Positions 27,091 to 36,133 are shown, numbered from the stretch's first letter. The stretch: 53,458 nt of DNA from DATJFQ01 sp035495555 (GCA_035495555.1 DATJFQ010000007.1:1-53458), one strand, 5' to 3'. A program made the numbers and translations. Notes: generated by a model not told the origin, from the sequence alone.

Positions 27091-28390
27091 CTGTCAGCTC
27101 CAGCTCCTCGAGCGATCGGGGACGCGCGTCCTGGATGTCGCTGAACTCGTCGAATGCGGTCAGGTAATGCTCCATCGCGCGCTCCCAGGCGTGGTCGTCC
27201 GGCGCGCCCCACTTCCGTGTGTAGTCGGGAGAGCCCGGATACGGAAACATCGGGACTGGCTTGTTCGCCCAGACACCGAAGCGCTGCAGGTGCTCGCGCC
27301 ACCGTTCGACGTCTGCGGGATCGTCTGAACCGGACTGGATCAGATTCGCCTGGACGAACGGGACCCGTTCGCGTGCATGGATCAGCCGTTCCGCCAACTG
27401 CTCCGTCGTCAGGCGGCTGCCCTTGTCGAGGAGATTGCGCCCTTCGACGGTGATGCTCTCGACGCCCGCTTCGATCGAGACGCACCCGGCGCGCCCGAGC
27501 AGGTCGAGCATGGCCGGGGTCCAGAGGTCGATGCGGGTCTGCACGCCGAACTGGAACGGCCGGCCGACGAACGCCTCCAGCAGCTCGCGGTTGGGAAGAA
27601 AGATTTCGTCGATGAAGTACACGTATTCGACGCCCTGAGCAAGCAAGCCGTCGAGTTCCTGCAGAATCGTGTCGACCGGCCGCTTGCGATAATCGGTGCG
27701 GAAGTTCTCTTTCGCGCAGAACGTGCAGTGATACGGGCAGCCACGCGACACTTCCATCTCCGCGCCGGGCGCCGACGGCTGCCGGTCGAACCGGTGATGA
27801 TGATGCGAGTGCCGGCGGACGTCCTGGTCGGCCCAGCGCAGCGGCGGCAGCGCCGACATGTCGGCCTGGTGCGTGCCGCCCTGCACGCGCAAGGCTCCGT
27901 CATCCCACCACGCGATGGAGGGTACAGCCGCCCACGTCTCGGGCGGCGCCGCGAGCAGCGGCAGGATGTCTTCGCACTCGCCAAGCACTGCGACATCTGC
28001 GTGCAGCTTCCGTAAGGTGGTCGATGGGGTGGTTGACGCGTGCGGACCCACGACGATCGTCACCGCGCCATGAGGCCGCGCCGGATAGGCCGCCTCGATT
28101 GCGCGACGCGTTTCCTGGGGCACCCGCAGCTCCGGGGGCGCGCAGCGCCAGAACAAATAGCTCGGTGCCGTCGTGATGACCACGCGGTCGGGGGCGAACG
28201 CCGCAACCCGATCGGCGATCTGGCTGGTCGTCAACCGGTGGAGCTGTCCGTCGATGATCGCCGCCTCGTGACCGGCGGCCTCGAGCAGGGCGCGCGAGTA
28301 GCCGAACTCGAGCGGCAGGTGCGGCTCGCGGCACCCGAAATAGATGCTGCCCTCGAAGTGCCACGAGGGGTTCACCAGGGCGACCTTCAT
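27080..28390 (-). CDS. B12-binding-domain radical SAM enzyme
   Basis: 436 residues. Residues 1-150 match a cobalamin-binding-like domain (VALVNPSW at the start, VVGPHASTTPSTTLRKLHAD), without the DxHxxG motif of base-off B12 binding. The radical SAM site is CPYHCTFC (Cys218, Cys222, Cys225) for the 4Fe-4S cluster, followed by YFIDEIFLPNRELLEAF and a barrel. Relatives in other phyla sit beside the same methyltransferase and CgeB types (TIGRFAM family after Rta_06890, from memory). It could methylate, epimerise or otherwise modify an unactivated carbon of the glycan. Starts on an ATGA overlap. Confidence 0.92.
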   Translation of the reverse strand: MKVALVNPSWHFEGSIYFGCREPHLPLEFGYSRALLEAAGHEAAIIDGQLHRLTTSQIADRVAAFAPDRVVITTAPSYLFWRCAPPELRVPQETRRAIEAAYPARPHGAVTIVVGPHASTTPSTTLRKLHADVAVLGECEDILPLLAAPPETWAAVPSIAWWDDGALRVQGGTHQADMSALPPLRWADQDVRRHSHHHHRFDRQPSAPGAEMEVSRGCPYHCTFCAKENFRTDYRKRPVDTILQELDGLLAQGVEYVYFIDEIFLPNRELLEAFVGRPFQFGVQTRIDLWTPAMLDLLGRAGCVSIEAGVESITVEGRNLLDKGSRLTTEQLAERLIHARERVPFVQANLIQSGSDDPADVERWREHLQRFGVWANKPVPMFPYPGSPDYTRKWGAPDDHAWERAMEHYLTAFDEFSDIQDARPRSLEELELTDVR

Positions 28391-29472
28391 GATGCAACCC
28401 GGGTCGCAGTCGTCGCGGACGGAACTTCGGCGATCTCGGATTCAACGAGCCACGCCAGCAGGCGCTCGATGCCCTCGCGCGGCGAGACCTGAGGACGCCA
28501 TCCCGTGAGGCTCGCGAACCGCGCGGTATTCGAGACGTAATAGCGCTGATCTGCCGGGCGCCAGGGTTCGACGGTGAAGTGGGGCCGCTCGCCCGTAAGC
28601 TCGGCCAGGCAGTCGAGCAGCTCGAGCAGGCTGATGGTGTGCTGAGGCCCGCCGCCGATGTTGAATGCCACGGCCGCCGTGTCGTCGATGTGCTCGTGCG
28701 CGAGCAGCATCGCGCTGACGAGGTCCTCGACGAAGAGAATGTCGCGCACCTGCAACCCGTCCCCGTAGAGCGTCAACGGGCGGCGGCGCGTCGCCTGAAT
28801 CAGAAAGTGCGCCACCCAGCCCTGATCCTCCGTGCCGAACTGATGCGGGCCGTAGATGCAACTCATGCGGAAGACCGTCGCGGGCAGACCGAAGGTTCGC
28901 GCGTAATCCAGGACGTATTGCTCGGCCGCGCCTTTCGAGCAGCCGTAAGGGCTATGGAAATCGAGCGATCGCGCCTCGCTGATGCCGTGCTCACGCACCT
29001 GCGCATCGGCCGGCTCGTATCGGGTGCGGCGGCGGACGAGACCGACGTCATAGAGATCGCCGTACACCTTGTTGGTCGACGTGAAGAGGAGCGACGGCGG
29101 ATGTTCCATCGCCCGGACGGCTTCCAGCAGGTTGAGCGTGCCGCGCGCGTTGACGTCGAAGTCGAGGAACGGCTGCGTGAGGCTGGTCGTGACCGCCACC
29201 TGCGCGGCGAAATGAAACACCTGATCGACGCCCCGCACCGCACGGCGGACCGCGGCCTCGTCACGGATGTCGCCCCGGACGAACTCCACGCGATCGCCGT
29301 ACTGGCCACGGATCCAGTGCAGGTTTTCTTCGACGCCAGGACGCGAGAGATTGTCGAACAGCCGCACCCGCCGTCCCTGCTGCAGCAGGCGATCGGCGAC
29401 GTTGGTCGCGATGAACCCGGCACCGCCCGTAATGAGCGACAGGCCTGTGTCGGCCGGCGTACGAAGCCTCAT
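28387..29472 (-). CDS. NAD-dependent sugar-nucleotide epimerase/dehydratase (second)
   Basis: 361 residues, extended SDR. NAD motif ITGGAGFIATNVADRLL, VFHFAAQVAVTTS, and the catalytic Tyr/Lys in FHSPYGCSKGAAEQYVLDYA; SCIYGPHQFGTEDQGWVAHF is typical of CDP-paratose or CDP-tyvelose epimerase relatives. The ATG at 29472 is chosen because it overlaps the preceding stop by 4 bases; an earlier ATG in the same frame lies inside that gene. Makes a modified NDP-sugar for the operon. Confidence 0.92.
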   Translation of the reverse strand: MRLRTPADTGLSLITGGAGFIATNVADRLLQQGRRVRLFDNLSRPGVEENLHWIRGQYGDRVEFVRGDIRDEAAVRRAVRGVDQVFHFAAQVAVTTSLTQPFLDFDVNARGTLNLLEAVRAMEHPPSLLFTSTNKVYGDLYDVGLVRRRTRYEPADAQVREHGISEARSLDFHSPYGCSKGAAEQYVLDYARTFGLPATVFRMSCIYGPHQFGTEDQGWVAHFLIQATRRRPLTLYGDGLQVRDILFVEDLVSAMLLAHEHIDDTAAVAFNIGGGPQHTISLLELLDCLAELTGERPHFTVEPWRPADQRYYVSNTARFASLTGWRPQVSPREGIERLLAWLVESEIAEVPSATTATRVAS

Positions 29473-30578
29473 ACGGTCAACCCCCTTGCGGCGAGCTCCC
29501 GGCTCGCGTCCTCGACCCGGTCCACGGCCGCCTGGTCCTGCAGCCATTCGGCGAGCTCCACGAGTCCGTCTTCGAGCGTGACGCGCGGCTCGTAGCCGAG
29601 CACCTCGCGCGACTCGCTGATGTCCGCGAAGCAGTGACGGATGTCACCGACGCGATACTTGCCGCAGATGTCGGGTTCGATGGTCTTTCCGAGAATGGCG
29701 GAGAGCAGCGCAGCGACTTCGCGAATGGTGTACGGCGTGCCGCTGCCGACGTTGAACGCGCGGCCCGCGGCGCCGGGCACCTCCAGCGCGAGGCGGCAGG
29801 CCTGCGCGATGTCGTACACGCTCACGAAGTCGCGGCGCTGGCGGCCGTCCTCGAAGATCAGCGGCGCGTTCCCGTTCAGCAGCCGCGACGCAAAGATCGC
29901 GAGCACCCCGGTGTACGGATTCGAGAGCGCCTGGCGTGTGCCGAACACGTTGAAGAAGCGCAGCGCGACGGTCGGAACGCCGTACGCGCGGCCGATCAGG
30001 AGGCACATGCGCTCCTGATCGAATTTCGACAGCGCGTAGATCGACGAGAGCGATGGCGTCTTCGTTTCGGGAGTCGGCACCGGCTCCAGCGCGGCCCCGT
30101 GCGCGTCGCGCACTTCCCAGTCCGCCGCACGCAGCTGCGCGAGAGGCCGCTCCTGCCCTTCCGACAAGGTCCCGTCAGGCCCGCGATACAGCCCCTCGCC
30201 ATAGAGACTCATGCTGGAAGCGACGACCAGGCGCTCGACCGGATGGTCGATGATCGCTTCGAGCAGCACCGCCGTGCCGCGGTTGTTCACCGACGTGTAG
30301 TGGTCGACCTCATACATGCTCTGGCCGACCCCGACCGCCGCGGCAAAGTGATAGACGGCGTCGATGCCCTCGAGCGCCCGGCGCACCGCATCGGAATCGC
30401 GCACGTCGCCGCGTACGAGTTCCACCTCGCGATCGAGATAGGCCGGCCGTGTCGCGCCCGCGCCGTGCACCTGCGGCGACAGATTGTCGAGCGCGCGCAC
30501 CCGATGCCCGTGGTGCAGCAGTTCGTCGGCCACGTGCGATCCGATGAAGCCCGCGCCGCCGGTGATCAGAATATTCAT
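29469..30578 (-). CDS. NAD-dependent sugar-nucleotide epimerase/dehydratase (first gene of glycan operon)
   Basis: 369 residues, extended SDR. TGGAGFIGSHVADELLHHG (residues 6-24), VYHFAAAVGVGQSMYEVDHY, the active site IYALSKFDQERM and ALRFFNVFGTRQALSNPYTG, as in UDP-glucose 4-epimerase and UDP-glucuronate epimerase relatives. AGAAGGA lies 11 bases before the ATG. It is the first of eleven overlapping leftward genes and is divergent from an ArsR regulator across about 150 bases. Confidence 0.93.
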   Translation of the reverse strand: MNILITGGAGFIGSHVADELLHHGHRVRALDNLSPQVHGAGATRPAYLDREVELVRGDVRDSDAVRRALEGIDAVYHFAAAVGVGQSMYEVDHYTSVNNRGTAVLLEAIIDHPVERLVVASSMSLYGEGLYRGPDGTLSEGQERPLAQLRAADWEVRDAHGAALEPVPTPETKTPSLSSIYALSKFDQERMCLLIGRAYGVPTVALRFFNVFGTRQALSNPYTGVLAIFASRLLNGNAPLIFEDGRQRRDFVSVYDIAQACRLALEVPGAAGRAFNVGSGTPYTIREVAALLSAILGKTIEPDICGKYRVGDIRHCFADISESREVLGYEPRVTLEDGLVELAEWLQDQAAVDRVEDASRELAARGLTV

Positions 30579-30728
30579 CGAGTTGTCTGTCCTTCTGCTT
30601 TCCAGATCGCCGTTCGCGACTGGAGCCGCGCTTGCTTAACAAACACGCGCCGGCGATGACGTAAGTAGCAAAGCGGGAGCCAATCGGAGCTCCACCATGC
30701 GCATGCACTCATACGGCCGCGCGCCCGT
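30579..30728. promoter_or_regulatory. Divergent control region between the glycan operon and arsR-like gene
   Basis: 150 bases with no gene must hold promoters in both directions. A small dyad TTGCTTAACAA lies near 30632-30642. No convincing -35/-10 pair was found, so exact sites are not called. Confidence 0.35.
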
Positions 30729-31061
30729 ATGCGCATCTGCGCGAATCGCGATATGACGACTCTTTCGGAGGAGCGGGCCCATCTGGTGGCGAGCCGCGCG
30801 CGCGCGCTGGGCGATCCCACGCGCGTGCGGATCCTCTCGGTGCTCGGGCGTGGACGACAGGCCGTGGGGCAGATCGCCGCAGCCGTCGAGACGCGGCAGT
30901 CCACGGCGTCGAAGCATCTGCAGGTCCTCTATCATGCAGGCCTCGTGCAGCGCCGCCGGGACGCGAGCGCCGTCTTCTATTGGCTGACGTCGCCCGATGT
31001 GCTCGGGTGCTGCCGCGTCCTCGCGTCGCGAAAGCTCGATTCCACATCGCGGTCGCGCTGA
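30729..31061 (+). CDS. ArsR-family transcriptional regulator
   Basis: 110 residues; a second ATG at 30753 would give 102. The winged helix is plain: ARALGDPTRVRILSVLGRG, AVGQIAAAVETRQSTASKHL as helix-turn-helix, and GLVQRRRDASAVFYWLT as the wing. No metal-binding Cys pair like ELCVCD is present. A CC pair near the C-terminus (GCCRVLASRK) could still sense metal or redox state. It faces away from the glycan operon and is a candidate regulator of it. Confidence 0.88.
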   Translation: MRICANRDMTTLSEERAHLVASRARALGDPTRVRILSVLGRGRQAVGQIAAAVETRQSTASKHLQVLYHAGLVQRRRDASAVFYWLTSPDVLGCCRVLASRKLDSTSRSR

Positions 31062-31129
31062 TCTGTCGCGTATGAAAAGTTTTCGACCCGGGTACGGGCG
31101 AATACACCACGGCGGTGGCTGACGCCGGC

Positions 31130-31741
31130 ATGAGCACGACCGTTCTCTGCATCCGTCACGCCTTGACGGCCGCCGTCGGCGTCCGTCTGACATCACGGGC
31201 TCCCGGCGTGCCCCTCTCCGACGTCGGCCTCTGGCAGGCGCAGCAATTACAGGAGCGGTTGCGCGGCGTCGCGCTCGCAGCCGTGTACTCGAGCCCGCTG
31301 GAACGGGCCGTCGCGACGGCGGAGCCGCTCGCACGCGATCGCATGCAGCCGGTCCTCATCGTCGAGGGCTTGACCGAAGTGGACTTCGGCGAGTGGACGG
31401 GACTCACGTTCGCCGAACTCGAGGCAAACCCTGAGTGGCAGCACTTCAACCGCGACCGCGGCACGGCGATCGTGCCCGGCGGCGAAACCGCAGCGGACGT
31501 TCAGCAGCGCGTCATCGCCACACTCAACACGCTCGCGTCCACGCATCCCGGCGAGACCATTGCCGCAATCAGCCACGGCGACGTCATCCGCAATGCGGTG
31601 CTCTACGCCGCCGCAACGCCGCTGAGCCTCTGGCACCGCTTCGAAATCAGTCCGGCTTCGATCACGGCAGTCGTCTTCACCGATGGAGAACCTCGGTTAC
31701 TTACTGTGAACGAGAGACCGTACAGCGCTCCGGGACAATGA
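31130..31741 (+). CDS. Histidine phosphatase (phosphoglycerate mutase-like)
   Basis: 203 residues. The nucleophile motif is CIRHALT, so the usual RHG reads RHA here, with the His kept. Other marks: YSSPLERAVATAEPL, EVDFGEWTGLTF, VPGGETAADVQQR and the second active His in ISHGDVIRNAVL. These make it a probable phosphatase of the branch-1 superfamily with unknown substrate. ATG at 31130 is preferred; a GTG at 31115 is in frame. Confidence 0.88.
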   Translation: MSTTVLCIRHALTAAVGVRLTSRAPGVPLSDVGLWQAQQLQERLRGVALAAVYSSPLERAVATAEPLARDRMQPVLIVEGLTEVDFGEWTGLTFAELEANPEWQHFNRDRGTAIVPGGETAADVQQRVIATLNTLASTHPGETIAAISHGDVIRNAVLYAAATPLSLWHRFEISPASITAVVFTDGEPRLLTVNERPYSAPGQ

Positions 31742-31840
31742 AGGCGGGACGTCAATCCATCACGTGCGCGCGGCTGAACAGCAGATGGCATCGTCCGCAT
31801 GCCTACGGTTTGCTGGTGGTGAAATTGCAGGAGCGCGGCC

Positions 31841-33703
31841 GTGATGCTGACCCGGCACGGATCGGTTTGCACCTTATCGGTAGCCGGCGCCCTTGCCCTC
31901 CTCCTCGCCGGCTGTCAGAAACAGACTCTCGACAATTCACCGCCTGCGTCTGGGCGGGCGCTCAGCGGCACGGTTCAGGACAGCGATCCCGCGCGTCTGC
32001 AGAACGACGACGGGCAGTGGGTGATGCCGGCGAAGAACTACGCCAGCACCCGCTATTCCGGCCTCGATGAAATCAATACGTCGAATGTGTCCAAACTCGG
32101 TGCCGTGTGGACCTTCTCGACCGGCGTCACCGCCGGCCACGAGGCGGCGCCGCTGGTCGTGGGCTCGACGATGTATTACGTCTCGCCGTGGCCGAACATT
32201 CTGTACGCCTTCGACCTCACCAAGCCCGGCTATCCGATGCTCTGGTCGTTCGATCCGAAAGTCCTGGGCGCGGCCAAGGGTGTCGCCTGCTGCGATATGG
32301 TCAACCGCGGTGCCGCCTACGCCAACGGCACAATCTTTTTCAACACGCTCGACGGCCGGGCCGTCGCCGTTGACGCGGTCACGGGGCAGCAGAAATGGAT
32401 CACGACGCTCGCCGACATCAATAAAGGCGAGACGATCACGATGGCGCCGCTGGTCGTCCGCAACCACGTGTTCGTCGGCAACAGCGGTGGAGAGTTCGGC
32501 GTTCGTGGATGGCTGACGGCGCTCGACATCGATTCCGGTCAGATCGCCTGGCGCGCCTACAGCACGGGCCCGGACAAAGATGTCCTCATCGGTCCCGATT
32601 TCAAGCCGTTTTATGCGTCCGACCGCGGCACCGATCTCGGCCTCTCCTCATGGCCAGGAGAAGCGTGGAAAATCGGCGGCGGGACCGTTTGGGGCTGGCT
32701 CTCCTACGATCCAGCCGTCAACCTCCTTTATTACGGCACGTCCAATCCGGGGCCGTGGAATCCCGAACAACGTCCCGGGGACAACAAGTGGACGGCCGGC
32801 ATGTTCGCCCGCGACCCTGATACCGGCGCCGCGCGGTGGTTCTACCAGACCAGCCCCCACGATCTCTTCGATCACGACGGCGTGAACGAGGTCGTGTTGA
32901 TGGATCTGCAGATGAACGGCACGACGCGCAAAGTCCTCACGCGGGCTGATCGCAACGGGCTCTTCTATGTGATCGATCGCCTCACGGGCGAGGTGCTGTC
33001 CGCCACGCCGTTTGCGCCGGTCAACTCCAACAAGGGGGTCGATCTCAAAACGGGCCGCCTCATTCCGGTCAAAGAAAAAGAACCCAGGCTGAACGTCGTC
33101 GTGCGCGACATCTGCCCGGCTGCGCCGGGTGCGAAGGACTGGCAGCCGATGGCGTTCTCGCCCAAGACGGGCCTGGTGTACATCCCGCACAACAATCTCT
33201 GCATGGATTTCGAAGGGATGAGCGCGAGCTACATCGCGGGCACGCCGTACGTCGGGTCAGAGGCCATCTACAAGGCCGGTCCTGGAGGCAATCGAGGGTT
33301 CTTCACGGCCTGGGATCCGATCGCGGCGAAACCGCGCTGGCAGATCAAGGAGAACTTCCCCGCCTGGAGCGGCGCGCTGGCCACCGCAGGCAACGTTGTC
33401 TTCTACGGGACCATGGAGGGCTGGTTCAAAGCGGTCGATGCGAACACGGGGCAACTGCTCTGGCAGTTCAAGTGCGCGAGCGGCGTCATCGGCCAGCCGA
33501 TCGCGTTCAAGGGACCCGACGGTCACGAGTACATCGCGATTGCCGCGGGCATTGGCGGATGGCCCGGAGCGATCGTGTCGGCCGATCTCGACCCCAGCGA
33601 TGCGACCGCGGGCAACGGCTGGGGAGCGGCGATCCCGGATCTGAAGAAGGTCACGACGAAGGGCGGCGTGCTCTACGTCTTCTCGCTGGGGAACAACCGA
33701 TGA
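31841..33703 (+). CDS. PQQ-dependent alcohol dehydrogenase, lanthanide-type, predicted lipoprotein
   Basis: 620 residues. A lipobox LLAGC (Cys25) ends the signal peptide. The eight-blade quinoprotein domain shows the vicinal Cys150-Cys151 near PQQ, and metal/PQQ ligands Glu218 (GGEFGVRG), Asn302 (TSNPGPWNP) and Asp344, each offset by 41 from the classic MxaF positions Glu177, Asn261 and Asp303. Two residues later stands Asp346 (FDHDGVN), the extra Asp that marks XoxF/ExaF enzymes binding a lanthanide, where calcium enzymes have Ala. It should oxidise a primary alcohol in the periplasm. GTG 31841 or ATG 31844 can be the start, AGGAG lying just upstream. The next gene overlaps by 4 bases. Confidence 0.93.
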   Translation: MMLTRHGSVCTLSVAGALALLLAGCQKQTLDNSPPASGRALSGTVQDSDPARLQNDDGQWVMPAKNYASTRYSGLDEINTSNVSKLGAVWTFSTGVTAGHEAAPLVVGSTMYYVSPWPNILYAFDLTKPGYPMLWSFDPKVLGAAKGVACCDMVNRGAAYANGTIFFNTLDGRAVAVDAVTGQQKWITTLADINKGETITMAPLVVRNHVFVGNSGGEFGVRGWLTALDIDSGQIAWRAYSTGPDKDVLIGPDFKPFYASDRGTDLGLSSWPGEAWKIGGGTVWGWLSYDPAVNLLYYGTSNPGPWNPEQRPGDNKWTAGMFARDPDTGAARWFYQTSPHDLFDHDGVNEVVLMDLQMNGTTRKVLTRADRNGLFYVIDRLTGEVLSATPFAPVNSNKGVDLKTGRLIPVKEKEPRLNVVVRDICPAAPGAKDWQPMAFSPKTGLVYIPHNNLCMDFEGMSASYIAGTPYVGSEAIYKAGPGGNRGFFTAWDPIAAKPRWQIKENFPAWSGALATAGNVVFYGTMEGWFKAVDANTGQLLWQFKCASGVIGQPIAFKGPDGHEYIAIAAGIGGWPGAIVSADLDPSDATAGNGWGAAIPDLKKVTTKGGVLYVFSLGNNR

Positions 33704-34533
33704 AGGGCGCGATGATCGCCGCGGCGGCGGCAATGGCGGTGACGGCGATCGCCGGCTGTCATCGTGCGCCCGCGCCGCCGGAACGCGTCCTGCGCGTCTG
33801 CGCCGATCCCAATAATCTTCCGTACTCCAACCGCGCCGGGGAGGGATTCGAGAACAAGATCGCCTCGCTGCTTGCCGCGGACCGTCACGAGCGCCTGGAG
33901 TACACGTGGTGGGCGCAGCGCCGCGGCTACGTGCGGAATACGCTCAAGGCCGGCGATTGCGATGTGCTGGTCGGCGTGCCGACCAGCTTCGAGCTCGCGT
34001 TGACCACGCGGCCGTACTACCGGTCCACCTACGTCTTCGTGGCGCGGCACGACCGCCACCTGCACCTCTCGTCGCTCGATGACCCGCGCCTGCATCGGAT
34101 GCGCATCGGCGTGCAGATGGTGGGCGATGATTTCAACAACACGCCTCCCGCGCACGCGCTCAGCAGCCGCGGCATCATCCGCAACGTCGTCGGCTACGAA
34201 ATTTACGGCGACTATTCGCAGCCGCATCCGCTCTCGGGCATTGTCGAAGCGGTCGAGCGCGGCGATGTGGACGCGGCGCTCGCGTGGGGACCACCGGCCG
34301 CGTACTTCGCGCGGATGTCCCGCGTACCGCTCGACGTCACGCCCGTCACGCCGCAGATCGATCTGCCGTTCCTGCCGTTCGTGTTCGACATGTCGATGGG
34401 CGTGCGCCACGGCGACAACGCCCTGCGCGACGAGCTGGATGACTTCCTGGTTCGGCGACAGGCCGATATCGACGCCATTCTGGGGTCCTACAACGTGCCG
34501 CGCGTCGACCACGATCAGGAGTCCGCATCATGA
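33700..34533 (+). CDS. XoxJ/MoxJ-like periplasmic binding protein of the quinoprotein system, lipoprotein
   Basis: 277 residues. Signal peptide with lipobox AIAGC (Cys20). The rest is a solute-binding-protein fold: VLRVCADPNNLPYSNRAGEG, CDVLVGVPTSFELALTTRPY, YRSTYVFVARHDR and DVDAALAWGPPAAYFARM. These are the marks of the quinoprotein-dehydrogenase-associated family (MoxJ/XoxJ), thought to help mature or activate the dehydrogenase rather than to transport. Starts at the ATGA overlap with the dehydrogenase gene. Confidence 0.92.
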   Translation: MKGAMIAAAAAMAVTAIAGCHRAPAPPERVLRVCADPNNLPYSNRAGEGFENKIASLLAADRHERLEYTWWAQRRGYVRNTLKAGDCDVLVGVPTSFELALTTRPYYRSTYVFVARHDRHLHLSSLDDPRLHRMRIGVQMVGDDFNNTPPAHALSSRGIIRNVVGYEIYGDYSQPHPLSGIVEAVERGDVDAALAWGPPAAYFARMSRVPLDVTPVTPQIDLPFLPFVFDMSMGVRHGDNALRDELDDFLVRRQADIDAILGSYNVPRVDHDQESAS

Positions 34534-35060
34534 AGCGCATCGTGATCCTGATCGCGGCGGCCGCGCTGGTCGCGGCGTGCGAGCGTGAGACGCGAAGGTA
34601 TCAGGAGCTGCCGGCGGCGGCGAATCGGGAAACCGGCGTGCGCCTCACGGTGCTCCAGCCCGGCGCGCCGCAGCAGCACGAGACGGTCCAGAGCCCGTAT
34701 CAGAACAACGCGTGGGGCATGGCGCAGGGCAAGCGGTTGTTTGCCTCGTACAACTGCGTCGGGTGCCACGGCGTGAACGGCGGCGGCGCCATCGGACCGG
34801 CGCTCAAAGACGACAAGTGGATTTACGGGAGCCACCCGGATCAGATCTACTCGACGATCTCCCAGGGGCGCCCGGACGGCATGCCCTCGTTCGGCGGCCA
34901 CATCCCTGCCGATCAAATCTGGATGCTGGTCGCCTACGTGCAGTCGATGGGCGGCGCCGCCCCGAAGGACGCCGCGCCCAGCCGCAACGACGACCAGATG
35001 TCGGCCGTCCCCGAATCGCGCGCGGGCTTCACGCCGCCCGTTCAGACCGGCCACCGCTGA
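34530..35060 (+). CDS. Lipoprotein cytochrome c (XoxG-like electron acceptor)
   Basis: 176 residues. Lipobox LVAAC (Cys17), then a linker and one class I cytochrome c domain with CVGCH (Cys76, Cys79, His80) and a candidate axial Met in DGMPSFGGHIP. Its position right after the dehydrogenase and J-like genes fits the dedicated electron acceptor of the quinoprotein. Overlaps the preceding gene by 4 bases; coxB starts 2 bases after its stop. Confidence 0.93.
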   Translation: MKRIVILIAAAALVAACERETRRYQELPAAANRETGVRLTVLQPGAPQQHETVQSPYQNNAWGMAQGKRLFASYNCVGCHGVNGGGAIGPALKDDKWIYGSHPDQIYSTISQGRPDGMPSFGGHIPADQIWMLVAYVQSMGGAAPKDAAPSRNDDQMSAVPESRAGFTPPVQTGHR

Positions 35061-35062
35061 CC

Positions 35063-35998
35063 ATGCACATCCAGTCGGTCCTGCATCCGGCCGGTGTCGA
35101 AGCGGGGATCGTCAGCCACCTCTGGTGGGTGATGTTCTGGACGTGTGCCGTCGTGTGGGTCGCGGTCGCCGGCGGGATGCTGTTGGCCCTTCGGCGCGGC
35201 CGGGCGCGCACTGCGCCTGGGAGCGAGCGCGTCCTGTTCCGCAACGTTCTGGTCGCCACTGGCATCAGCATCGTCGCGCTCGTGTGGCTGCTCTTCGAAA
35301 GCGTCCTCACGGGGCGGGCGCAAGAGAACCTCTCCACACAGCATTCGCTCCACATCCTGGTCACCGGCTATCAGTGGTGGTGGGACGTCGAGTACGAGAA
35401 TCCCACGCCGTCGCTGCGCGTCACGACCGCCAACGAGCTGCACATTCCGGTGGGCCGGCCCGTGATCGTGGACCTGTTCTCGGGCGACGTGATTCACAGC
35501 CTCTGGATCCCGAATCTGCAGGGCAAGATCGATCTCGTTCCGGGGCGCCTGAATACGCTGACGCTGGAGGCCGACAGGCCCGGCGTGTATCGCGGGCAGT
35601 GCGCGGAGTTTTGCGGCGCGCAGCACGCGCACATGGCGCTCGTCGTCGTCGCGGATCCGCCGGACATCTTCGAGCGGTGGCTGACCGCGAACCGGGCGCC
35701 CGCTCCGCCGCCGGGGAACCCTTCACAGGTTCGCGGAAAGGAAGTCTTCGAGCGGGGTCCGTGCGCCATGTGCCACAACATCACCGGCTCACTCGCGTCG
35801 GCGCATACCGCGCCTGATCTGACACACGTCGCGTCGCGAAGCACGATTGGTGCGGGCACCCTGCCCAACACGCGCGGGTACCTGGCGGGCTGGATCGTGG
35901 ATCCCCAGCACATCAAGCCCGGAAACTACATGCCGCCGACCGGGCTGAGCGACGAAGAGCTGCAGGCCGTTCTCGACTACCTGGAGACGCTCAAATGA
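35063..35998 (+). CDS. coxB: Cytochrome c oxidase subunit II with C-terminal cytochrome c domain
   Basis: 311 residues. Two N-terminal membrane segments (about 17-44 and 58-82), then the CuA cupredoxin domain with GYQWWWDVEY, His145, and CAEFCGAQHAHM (Cys180, Cys184, His188, Met191). From about 215 a cytochrome c domain is fused: CAMCH (Cys234, Cys237, His238) and a candidate axial Met in NYMPPTG. This is the caa3-type subunit II, which takes electrons through its own haem c. The stop overlaps a 45-codon open frame leading to ctaD. Confidence 0.96.
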   Translation: MHIQSVLHPAGVEAGIVSHLWWVMFWTCAVVWVAVAGGMLLALRRGRARTAPGSERVLFRNVLVATGISIVALVWLLFESVLTGRAQENLSTQHSLHILVTGYQWWWDVEYENPTPSLRVTTANELHIPVGRPVIVDLFSGDVIHSLWIPNLQGKIDLVPGRLNTLTLEADRPGVYRGQCAEFCGAQHAHMALVVVADPPDIFERWLTANRAPAPPPGNPSQVRGKEVFERGPCAMCHNITGSLASAHTAPDLTHVASRSTIGAGTLPNTRGYLAGWIVDPQHIKPGNYMPPTGLSDEELQAVLDYLETLK

Positions 35999-36132
35999 CC
36001 TTGACCGCGCAGTACCTGCCGGGCTGCGGGACGACGCGCCGGAGGCGCGCCACGCGGGAGCGGAGCGGGGCTCGGGGCCCCCGCGAGCGACGGCGGTGGG
36101 GGGTCCGGCGGGGCGAAGCCCCCCGGAATTGA
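35995..36132 (+). other. GC-rich insert between coxB and ctaD with a 45-codon linking ORF
   Basis: Every other junction in this operon is within a few bases, but coxB and ctaD are 135 bases apart. An ATG overlapping the coxB stop (ATGA, 35995-35998) opens a 45-codon Arg-rich frame that ends at TGA 36130-36132, one base before the ctaD ATG. A hairpin CCGGCGGGGC-GAA-GCCCCCCGG lies at 36105-36126. The peptide has no family look; it could relay ribosomes across the insert. Coding status uncertain. Confidence 0.45.
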
Positions 36133-36133
36133 C

